NCBI RefSeq assembly: GCF_037975245.1 | Contig: NC_092561.1 | Location: 16,747,001 to 16,811,000, forward strand | Source of the DNA: Apostichopus japonicus | Lineage: Eukaryota > Echinodermata > Holothuroidea > Aspidochirotida > Stichopodidae | Length of the DNA: 64,000 nt | Reading direction: 5' to 3' | Shown: positions 25,441-36,900 of the stretch, piece by piece | Layout: the number at the start of each line of letters is the position of its first letter | Numbering within the stretch: the first letter of the stretch is position 1 | The notes under the pieces: model-generated | What the model was told of the DNA's origin: nothing | The model's database searches: none | Seen by the model: only the letters and a program-made list of their open reading frames with translations | Position numbers and translations under genes: made by a program

Positions 25441-26910
25441 ATAACACAAACATTGAAATATTTTGAATCAAAGTTCACAATGCCATAATAAATGATCGCA
25501 TTTTAACCAATTTGTTGATGATTTTCAGATTTCAACATTTCATAATTGATTGTGTCAAATTAATGACATGTGGAAAGATATCGCAGCCAAGAAATTCATT
25601 GACACATAGAAATCGTATGACTCGGACAGCAAGATGCTCAGCTGAGAGTGAGGTGTTTGCTCCAAAATAGACTTCATGAATTGGCTAATCCATTGTAAAT
25701 AAAATATATGGCAGCGATTAGCACAGATTGTCAAGAAAATATGTTGTATCTAAATAGCTCAGGTACAGTAGGAGGATCACCTGCATGCAAAAAAACTGTG
25801 TAGCTGGCTAAGTACAGTATACTTTAGAGAGAATTGTATTGAAACAATAGATTTAACAGAAAGTCTCATATATAACTGAAGAGTCTAATATGTGAAATAT
25901 TATTATGAATATTGAAAAGGTTATTCTTACATGGGAAGGAGGGCATTGATAGTATGGAGTCCAGTTTTATGAAAAATAAAGGAATGATTTGACTTACAGT
26001 TTGGTTGCTCACCGGTGGCCACTTTCCATTCATTCACACACACAAACAAATCCTTGATATACAGTAATATAAAATACAAATCCATTGGGTCGACAGAAAG
26101 GAAATTGGTTGTTCTACAGACTGTCAAGATAGAGTAGTAGCCAAGCAAGATAGAGAAGAATATAGGCAGATAGAGTAGTGTCCAGGCAAGATAGAGTAGA
26201 ATTCAAGCTATACTGTACTTCCTACAAAGTTCAGAATTTGAAATCCATCCAATAGATTTGTGAAATTAAGTAAAGTTCCAAACAGACAACAATGGCGGGC
26301 AATATATAAAGGCAAAGTAAAGTTAGTGTCCTCCAATCAGAATAGTAATAAATCTTCCCATGTTATGACAATGGAGATTGAATTTATTTCAAGTAGGGTT
26401 CATGAGTTCCTGTAATATCCGACAGCTAGGCTTCTGTGGAGACTACAATGGTGATTAGTATCAGGAAGTGCCAAGATTAACAATCAATTTATATTTTTAC
26501 AGTTATATTTGGCTTCTTCACTTTAATTGGAATTGCACAGGAAGAGATTCAGGTAGATGATATAAAAGTTTTAACTTAGGATCTAATTCTCCTGCAATGT
26601 CACTAAATCTATGTCCTCATGGCTTGGGGGGTTAAGGTGCTCTGCAGCCACATGGCATACCCAGTAATTACTTTGTCTAACTAAAGGGGAGGGGCCAAAT
26701 TGGAGTAAGGATACAGTACCCAATCAGGAAAGTAACTTTCTCTAACCAGTCCTTTAGAGATCTCCTGATTGGAGTTGCTACCAGAAAACTCTGACCACAG
26801 CAATGGTGATGCCACTATTCTGAGAATAGGGGAGTTCTGTAGTAAAGAGGCAACCTGCTAATGGACACCAAATGTATATACAAAAACTGCAGAAGAGACA
26901 ATGATCTTCT
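25441..26910. other. Noncoding, probable PATL1 intron or upstream
   Basis: No gene seen. An imperfect GATAGAGTAG tandem stretch lies at about 26125-26210. Confidence 0.5.
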
Positions 26911-27551
26911 GTTCTGATGCAGTGTCTTCAATAAATAGATAAACTGTGAAGCCAGCAGCTTCTTGACTATAAACAGGAAATGGAGCCAATTTACAAATAC
27001 ACAAAAGCTTGTTCACTCATTCAAAAGATAACCAGGCTTACTATCACCAATAGCAAATTTTTTTATTTGCACAAAGACTGCAATATTTGTTTTATGACAT
27101 CATTCTGGTTGTGAAATTTTGGGTTTACAAAAGTAAGGTTAAAAATGAGAAACCGTCCTTTAGCTATGGTAATATTGATTTAAAGAATTTTTATTTCAAA
27201 GAAAAGTTTAGGTATAAAACTAATTGTAAGCAACATGCTTTTTATATCAGATGGCATAACTGGAAATCTTTATTTGAAGTTTAATGATTTATTTGTGGTT
27301 GTGGATAATATTGACTAATGGTCATAATATATGTTATTATGAATTGTACATTGTTTGGACTCTTGATGGGTGATAATAAAAAAAATAATTATAAAAAAAA
27401 AAGGTTCTGATGCAATATCTTAAATAGATAAACTGTGAAGCCAGCAGCTTCTTGACTATAAAGAGGAAATGAAGCCTATTAAAAAAACAAAAAAAACAAG
27501 AGCTTGTTCACTCATTCAAAAGATGACCAGGCTTACTATCACCAATAGCAA
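26911..27551 (+). repeat. 147 bp direct duplication flanking a LINE fragment
   Basis: 26911-27057 (GTTCTGATGCA ... CACCAATAGCAAA) recurs at 27404-27551 at roughly 90% identity. The 346 bp between is foreign, LINE-like sequence. Confidence 0.85.
27058..27403 (+). mobile_element. LINE reverse-transcriptase C-terminal fragment (Tx1/L1-like)
   Basis: An in-frame stretch to the stop at 27282-27284 reads DIILVVKFWVYKSKVKNEKP ... RWHNWKSLFEV. This resembles the C-terminal segment after the reverse-transcriptase domain of Tx1/L1-like LINEs (a Lys-rich helix, then a W-x2-WKSLFE end). A short 3' UTR with A-rich tail follows (to 27403). Family call is from pattern memory. Confidence 0.5.
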
Positions 27552-27816
27552 AATACACTGTCCTACATCTGCTAGATAATGTAACAATGTTTCATACTTT
27601 GCCATTGCAAGGGTTTTATTTAGTTTTGCTCATTAGGAGACAGCACTATGCATCAATATGACAATGATATGCAATCTATCAGAGAGATATCAGAGAAGGA
27701 ATAAGGCTTAATAAATTTAAATGAAGCAATGACAAGACTGTTGATATATATGCTCTTCTATATTAAATGTATATGGTACACTCAGTTCACGATTTGTGCA
27801 TCTTTTCTTTCGGCAG

Positions 27817-27919
27817 CCTCTTGATGAAGGGCCGGAGGATGTCAATGTATTCAAAGGCAAAGATTACAATGACTTGAATGATGAAACATTTGGCTTGGAG
27901 GATGAAGACTTTGGAGATG
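27817..27919 (+). CDS. PATL1: PATL1 exon 2 (first certain exon)
   Basis: Follows TTTTCTTTCGGCAG. Reads [20 protein letters not shown] then [18 protein letters not shown] is the DDX6/Dhh1-binding motif. Ends phase 1 before GTAACA. Confidence 0.9.
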
Positions 27920-30900
27920 GTAACAAGTTCAGCTTTTATTACCCGTATCAATGAAACTTCAGCTACAGTACAAGGTTTCATGTGCAGAGATGTGCCCAGA
28001 ATTTCCTGAGTGCCGGGTATACTGATCGCTGTCCTGGGGGGAGGGGTCTAATGGGGAGAAAGTGCCCCCTCCCTTTTCAGAAATTTTCGATTTTTGAAGG
28101 TGCTCAGATGCCAAATGCTGGCACTTGTGTAGCTTTTGAAGCACATACGCAAGTACCGGTACTAGTTTTGCTAACAATATACATTTTTTAATTTATGTTG
28201 AATATATTGTTAGCAATGTTGGGATTTTAAACCTCATTTAAAGATAATTTTAAGGCTGTTCTTTGGACCACCTAGCATTCATATTACGTTGTCCGATGCA
28301 TTTTTGGGTTGTACAATGAAAGCACGAATAATTAATACTGGAGCTGACCGACGTGGTGCATCGCTAAAATAATGTGCACTAAGAGTTCATAATTTAATGC
28401 CCAGTGGCTATTATCATAGTTACTCACTTTACAATGGCCCACCCATAAGTAATACTATAATGTATCGATTTTGCCTTGTAGGTGAGTACCGTAACGTTAT
28501 GTAGGAAAATAGTCTATCTGCCTGAGTCTTAAAGTCTTACTCTTATAGTGACTAGTCTTACGGAGCTTGACTTTGCAAAAATCTTTGACAGAGCGGTTGT
28601 GTAGAGTTATGGACATTTTATGTGGTGTACATCACTTCATGATTAATCATGTTGGGTTGCGGGGATTATCTGGTAGTGACAAATTAATTACATAATCGTT
28701 TCCGATCACTTCCAGGGACAGAGGGTAAGCCCAGTGTATAGCGTCTACATTGCAGTGACACAAACCAGCATGCTGTATGCGCACATGCACAGTATAGTAC
28801 TGCATATGTAAAAATTGTATTGCAGCTACCTTGTGATACATCATGTGGCCGTGAGGTAGAAAGCAAGCGTGGTTGTGGCCACCAGAGTCTTTAGTATGAA
28901 GTATACGATACTTTAAGTAACCATTACTGCATATGTACAGTATGCACATTCTGTCTTAACTAATAAGAAATATAGCTGACGGCAAATTTGTGATGCGAAT
29001 AAGCTAGTTGTCCGTCAGACAACCTAAGCAGGGTTTTGGTTTCCAGCATCATTTTGGGTCTTCTCGGAAGATCGGACTCGTCGTGACTGTTAATTTGAGC
29101 CCTGTGATGTGATATAGGGTTACATGCTAACACTTGATGGTCTGTTGCATGAGATATGATTATCAATACTGTCAATCAAAGAGTACATATCACATATATA
29201 GTCTCAGGGATTTTTTTTTCCTTTTATAATCTGTTCTATAGAAGCATGGGAACTCACTCATGAGAAGTTGGCATTCAACTTTGACCAACAGATGGGTCGG
29301 CCAGAAGAGGACCAGGGGGTTACCTCAAAGTTGATGATGGAAGGAGATCCTTCGGATACAGATAAAGGACCATTAGAAGAGGTAAACCAAACTTGTCATA
29401 ATTTGGACTGCAAGAATCGGGCTGGCCGAGGTCTCATTGCGGAGAGCTGTCATATACTCTCAAATTGGCATGATCGTTACTAAATTTACAGATCTCTGAA
29501 TCAAAGAAACACGATATGGTGTCAGTACTAGCACATGCGAATGCATCAGAAGAACTTACATACAGATGGGATGCATGATCGACTAGTTCATGGTTCCACT
29601 GGTGCAGATTCGCAAAATGCAAAGGACTAAATCACAACTTGAATGAAAAAGTTACTCGGACTTGAAACTGCAGAGGTATATTTTAAAGGATCTAATTGTC
29701 AAAACTATGTAAGACCTTTCATGTTCTATTACATTGAGAGATAAACAAGCAAATTCTATCCCTACATGCACAGTGTCATAGTGCCAGAAGTAGTGCATTT
29801 CATCAAACTATAGTAACAAGGAAGCCATAGTGAGGGGGAACAGGATATATTAATGTTGCCAATATTGAAAAATTGGATGTTTAACATGTGCAACATTCCA
29901 GCAGCAGCAAGTTTGTTTCACTTCACAAACCAACTGATCTCATTTCTCTTTGGTGTCATGTTACTCAGCAGAGAAGCTTATTTACGATCTGACTTCATTT
30001 AATTTCATTATATTTATACTTTTATTGTCACTTTCTATTTCATTAAAATTTCATAGGATTTGGAGAAGAGCATTACCCAGTTGGTTCTAGATGATGAAGA
30101 TGATGATGAAATGTTTGATATTCCAACAAAGAGTACATCTTCTCAGCCAATCAAAATTCAGGTATTGCTTCCCGACATGTATACATCCATAACAGGCGTT
30201 ACTTTGTTAACAAAATAAGATTACATAGAATTATAAGAAGATATACATGTAGAAGAATTATAAATAAAATAAAACTGTTAGCAAACTGCTTATCCACTAG
30301 AGAGCCTGTGTAATAGAATGTGTAAAAGTAAGTTGGCCTGACGTTTCGATCCTAGCAGGATCTTCTTCGGAGGCTAAATGACAAGTCACTTCTCATTTAG
30401 CCTCCGAAGAAGATCCTGCTATGATCGAAACGTCAGGCAAACTTACTTTTACACATATAGAAGAATTGTCAGTATAGCGAATATTTCCTGTGACAATTTA
30501 ATACATTGTACCTGCTGTAAATACTAGCTTCATCAGCCAGTTGACATACAGCTGTATCTATCAGTTACAATGGGGGTTGTAGTAATGCTACTGTTACATC
30601 TATTGACAAAAACAATTTGGAGATGTAATGGGATCCAATTCACAGTCGGCTACTAATAAGCAGTAGCTATGAGATTCCACTGAAAATGGCCTGTCATGGT
30701 GTACTTCATGTGATATCATTCGGTCCTATCACAGTTACTTATCTGGTTAATCAGCAACATATAACTTTAGCACGAATTGTCTCAAGAATACACATGATGT
30801 GTCACAATGTCTAAATCAAGTTAGTCATATTGTAGGAGGGTTCAAGAAGAAAACATGTAGGATTTCGGACTGAATCGGATTCATATACTTGATTGCAAAC

Positions 30901-33900
30901 GGCATGGTATTTTTTCCATATACTGCAAATAAACTCTAGTGTTCCATATACAAATAGAATAGATTTTCAATGTGATACGAATAGACTCTATTGAGCCTTA
31001 TGATAAAAATACAATCGATTTTCAATGTGATACAAATAGATTTTCCATGTGATACAAATATACTCTATGGAGCCATATGATACAAATTAAGTCTATTGTT
31101 TTAACTTTCTGTTGTAGTTTGCAGATTCCAACCTGACAAATCTCTTTGGACCGGGATCACCTCCGAGTCTGTATGATCCTAACCTCATGTCCCAAAGTGC
31201 CAAGGAGAACATATGGGGTGCAGCTCATGTTGAAAAGGCCAAGACAAAGTCAGCTGAGGATAGTCTCAAGGCGCTACTACACATTGGAGGAGGGCAAGGC
31301 AAAACAGGCGGAGATAGTGCTTGGACGGTAATGTATTGTCTACTTAAAGGTTCAACATTTTATCGTTGAATTTAACATTACAAACTACTATCAGGTATTC
31401 ACACCACCTAGTTTGTTTCGTTGTCTCCATCTGAAACAATGCTGCACCCAATATCAGTTATACAGGGATGTCATGCTGGGCGGCCCCGCCAAGCACTAAA
31501 AATTACCGCCCAGCACCGTCTTAAAAATCGTTTATCCCGCCAAGCATTATTTTCATCACTTCTAACAATATATTCAACATACATTGGGCCTAGTCTATGC
31601 CAAAATCATACAGACTAATAATGCATCAGTTACGCATGCGGGAAACATTGCTTACGGCTCTCAGTCGGTCCCTTCTAAAATCTCTTTCAAACAAACTAAT
31701 AACTTTTACCAGGTAAGTAATATATTTTACTAAAAAAAAAGAAAAAAAAAAAAAAAAAAAAATGCAAATTTTTAGCAAAACTAGTAATTGTGTATGTGCT
31801 GAAAAAGCTACACAAGTGCCAGCATTTGGCATCTGAGCACCTTCCCCCAGGACGGCGATCAGTATACCCGGCACTCAGGAAATCCTGGGCACATCCCTGG
31901 TTATATAACATCAAATACATGTCAATTCACATAAATTAGAATTCATTGAAGGGAATGGATCCTTCCAGGTTCAGCCTCCTTCACAATTTACCGAAATAAA
32001 AAATATGTTGGGAACTATTTTCTTGCAAATCACTACAAGGATTATGAGATGCTGTTTCGCCAGTTTCTTACAAGACTACAGTCATCACTGTCGTTGTCAA
32101 TCAGTTTGAGACAGGGAAGTTTGGGAGATCTGGGAAGACTGCATTGCTATAGTGGCAAGCCAGGCTAACCACTGGTATGGATTTTTAAACAGGATCAATA
32201 AAAATAGATAACAAACTCGCCAGAAATGAAGAAAATGACGGTTTTTGGCCTACTATGGCAGACGGGGGCAATGATTTGATCCAAAAAGGTGTGGCTTTAC
32301 AACACTATGGTGATGTTTGTGCGTTTCAATGATGTTGTGGTACACACAGTTGAGTAGGCTTGTGTATGCTTGGGTGGACTGGAAAGGGATACATGTATGA
32401 TGAAATTTGTATTGTTAACACGGATGAAGTAAGTGTGTTGTTACCATGGGGACAATATGACAGTGGATTAAAGAGGGATAAAGCAGGTTGCAAACTATGA
32501 GGTTCAACCAGGCCCAACAGGAAATCTTTCAACTGTCTCGGAATAATTGTCAAATATTGGATTAATTTTAACTACCATGCTACAGGATTTGGCCGTGTTG
32601 ACCTTTTCTACATTAATTTCTTATTCCACCACAATTACAATGGTTGTATGAGGCAACTAATTCCATGCTGATATGGCAGCCATTGTAGCAGGCATGAAAG
32701 ATCAACAGGCTTGCCAAGCTAACAACAATATCGGGGAGTGTTAGCTCAGTGGTTAACGCTGGTGCCTTCAAATCATAAGGTCCCTGGTTTGAGTCACTCC
32801 AAGATTAATGTATGTCGTCCAGTTACAGACTTGTTGACAATTCATAATCATGGACGTGAAATATGAATCTAAGAGACTGACTTCAGTCAGCTTGCGGCTT
32901 TGATAAGCCAATGAGGCTTCTTTGCGAGTTCCTGCTTGCAGGGCGATCTAAAATAAATACATACATACATACATATTATGAAGAAACTGGCATATTCGCA
33001 CCATACATTCAGTGGCTGGTTTGGTGGTATATAAGTCAGCATTGCTGAAGTCAATCATTGCTGCAATGCACATTTAAGTTTTAAAAAGTCTATCAAGGGA
33101 AATTAGTTTCCACTGGTTACAGAAGAACATAGCAAGTGATGTAAAAGGAATTCCTGTCACGGTAATATCCTGTCTGTACTGGTAATGAAACTGCTCTGTC
33201 TAACACATGGTTTTCTGGGATCAAAGTTAAATAATTATTAAACTTTTTCCAACATGCAGGATCCTTCCATTCTTCAAGCTGTCCCTGGACCAGGACACAT
33301 GCCAGCAAAAGTGATGACCTTAGAAGAAATAGAGCAAGGAGTGAATCACGAAGCTACATCCAACTCTGCAGCACAACCACAACCCATTGGTACTCCACCG
33401 CGAGGGCAGAATATCTCGATGGGTACCCCACAAAGAGGAATGGTCAGTTTCAATATTATTTACTTATGAGATGTTAAGTCTTTTGTAGAGGGGGTAGCAT
33501 GACTGATAATTGGTGAAGATAGGTGTAGCAGACTGGGGCATCAATGAGTCTAGGTTGTTATTATTATAATTCAATGGAAAACATTACAAAATTATTTAGT
33601 CAACTGTGTGTACAAAATATTATACTCGCACGGATTCATGGCTTTTAGACATATTGTAGCCGGGGGTGCAATGCTTTTAAACTGGTGCTCTTTGGAATGA
33701 AGAAAAAAGACAAACTCATCAAAAGCAAATGGCATAGATTCAACTGCACAACATTTACGAATTCTTCATATATGGAACAAAGCTGTAATATTGATTGAAC
33801 ATTATTATCTAAATGATGTTATATGCGATACTCAACAGAAAAGATCCTTGCATTGATAAGAGGGGGTAAAGCAAACAGCAAGTTACTAATCAGGGGGTGA

Positions 33901-36900
33901 TGTATTAATCTAGCAGACACTTAACAGCGGAAAACATTGCACAAGTTACCAAGCCACTTTGAGGAATTATATATCTTGCCAAACATTATCCATGGTGTTC
34001 AACTGAACTTAATTCCTTAACTGTGTGTAGGGCTGTTGCAATGCATACAATAGCTGGTTTCTATATTCCAGGTAATGAAATATAGTTTAGTAAATGTTTA
34101 TGAATCACATTGGAGATGAGTACTTATGTATTGCACCAAATTTAAATATCACTGGTTAATATTATCATAGCAGAACCAGATGCCTGGTGGTGTCCCTGAG
34201 ATGGTTCGGTACTGGACTCAGAAGCTACACCAGATCATGGGAGGACGGGTATCACCGACAGAAATCAGCAAGTTAATAGTTCACATGCACCAGACGAGCG
34301 GAAGAATATCTCCAGATTATCTACATCAGGTGCTCATCAAACGTAAGTGGTTTATCTATTCAGTAGAATACCAATCTGTTCAGAAGGGTTACAAAGCTGA
34401 CATCAATAGATATCTGAGGTATCATCGACTGTGTCAGGCACACTCTTGTACAAAGCCGGTTCGTGTAACGAGTGCTCCATGCTGACTGGGTTAGTTGGAG
34501 TGCTCCATGCTGACTGGGTTAGTTGGAGTGCTCCATGCTGACTGGGTTAGTTGGAGTGCTCCATGCTGACTGGGTTAGTTGGAGTGCTCCATGCTGACTG
34601 GGTTAGTTGGAGTGCTCCATGCTGACTGGGCTAGTTGATGTGCTCCATGCTGACTGGGCTAGTTGATGTGCTCCATGCTGACTGGGTTAGTTCCAGTGAT
34701 CAATGCTGACTGGGTTAGTTGGAGTGCTCCATGCTGACTGGGTTAGTTCCAGTGCTCCATGCTGACTGGGTTAGTTACAGTGCTCCATGCTGACTGGGTT
34801 AGTTACAGTGCTCCATGCTGACTGGGTTAGTTAGAGTGCTCCATGCTGACTGGGTTAGTTGGAGTGCTCCATGCTGACTGGGTTAGTTTCAGTGCTCCAT
34901 GCTGACTGGGTTAGTTTCAGTGCTCCATGCTGACTGGGTTAGTTTCAGTGCTCCATCCTGACTGGGTTAGTTTCAGTGCTCCATGCTGACTGGTTAAGTT
35001 CCAGTGCTCCATGCTGACTGGGTTAGTTACAGTGCTCCATACTGAATGGGTTTTTTCCAGTGCTCCATGCTGACTGGGTTAGTTCCAGTGATCCATGCTG
35101 ACTGGGTTAGTTTCAGTGCTCCATGCTGAATGGGTTAGTTGGGGTGCTCCATGCTGACTGGGTTAGTTGGGGTGCTACGTGCTGAGCGGGTTAGTTACAG
35201 TGATCCATGCTGGCTGGGTTAGTTACAGTGATCCATGCTGACTGGGTTAGTTGGATTGCTCCATGCTGACTGGGTTAGTTGGAGTGCTCCATGCTGACTG
35301 GGTTAGTTCCAGTGCTCCATACTGACTGGGTTAGTTGGAGTGATCCATGCTGACTGGGTTAGTTGGAGTGCTCCATGATGACTGGGTTAGTTCCATTGCT
35401 CCATGCTGACTGGGTTAGTTCCATTGCTCCATGCTGATTGGGTTAGTTCCCGGAATTACCATGGTAGTACCATACATAATATAATTATTATGTTATAATG
35501 AAAGAAAGCTCAGAACAAAGAACATCATTGGCATTCACCGGTCTTGGTCCACAACAAAGATATAGCAAAGCTGAATGTTGTAAATGATCTATACTGGTCA
35601 TTCCCAGCATCAAAATAAATATAACCTGACAGTCTTGGTTTAACTGTGGCGTAGTTAAATGGGTCTGCTCTGATGGTGTGTTACTCCACCGCCACCCACA
35701 CCTACCGAAACAATTACTATGGTAAGATTGACTTGACAAACTTTCAACCAAAATAACGATAATTTGGATGTGATTGCTTGAGTGAACTTGTAACAACAGT
35801 TTAACAAAGACTCTCAGATTGAAATTATACTCAAATAAGAGAGGCTGTTCTCTCCAATTTTGTGGTTATGAAATAAGTAAGTGTTCTCTTGAATGGTTTA
35901 TTAGATGATAGACATATGAAGACTCATCTCTTCTCACAACTTGTAATGTAACTTATTGTTTCAGTTTCTTTCACATTGCATACAAAACATCACCATCTAT
36001 TTTCGGTTCAGGTGCCTCAGTGCGATCACCGATGGTAAATTCCCCAAATTTTGCTCCTGGCACAAGACCGAATATGATGCCTAGATCACCATTCATGCCC
36101 ATGCCATATCCCAACCAGGGGAGAGTACCAACACATCCTCACCAGGGGTCTCCTATGGGCAGAGGTCACGCAATGGGTATTAGTCCCATGGGAAGAGGCT
36201 ACCCTGGAACACCACATCCAAGCTTTGGTTTAACCCCTATGCATCCAAGGATTCCACCCGTTCGGCCATCGACGGACCCTGGTCCTGCAAGGAGGCAGTG
36301 GATTAGAACACCACAACGGTAAATCATATTTCTTATGCAGACACTAATCCCCATAAGAGACAGATGATATTTGCAATCTAAGAGTGACCTGTCGTCCCTC
36401 AATTTGGCAATGTATCACAAAACCGTTTAGGGAGAGCTGCCTTTTGTGCCTGGTTATACATTAGTGTTTGCACAGGTTATCCAGGGAACCTGCCCGACGA
36501 GATACTACCCGGTTCCTAATTTATTACCCGAATCCTACGCAAAGTGTGATTTAAAAAAAAAAAAAAATTGGCAAACCGACGGTAAGGCAGATTTCCCATT
36601 GACTTAGTGTCGTGTTAGGCTAATGAAAGAAACAAAAGCAAATAGAAATTATTGAGGAAGGTTTTATACCTTATCTTGCATGTACGTATTTGAACATGAA
36701 AACATTGTCAGTACAGAATATAATTCATTTATTATAGCATCCAATATGTAATTTCTTGAAATTTGTGATACACGAGGGTAAACAATTTTTTACCCGGTCC
36801 CGATTTTTGCACCCGTGTAAACACTATTATACATACAGACTATGCTTCCAATCAGAATTTCACAGATTCTGGATCTAATGAGCTACGGTTGATACTATCA

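Noticed and set aside
32733-32800. Possible tRNA gene
   Set aside because: A and B boxes are present, but the sequence is the head of a repeated SINE with body and tail, and cloverleaf pairing is poor.
34469-35449. CRISPR-like regular repeats
   Set aside because: Contiguous 28 bp units with no unique spacers, in an animal intron: a minisatellite.
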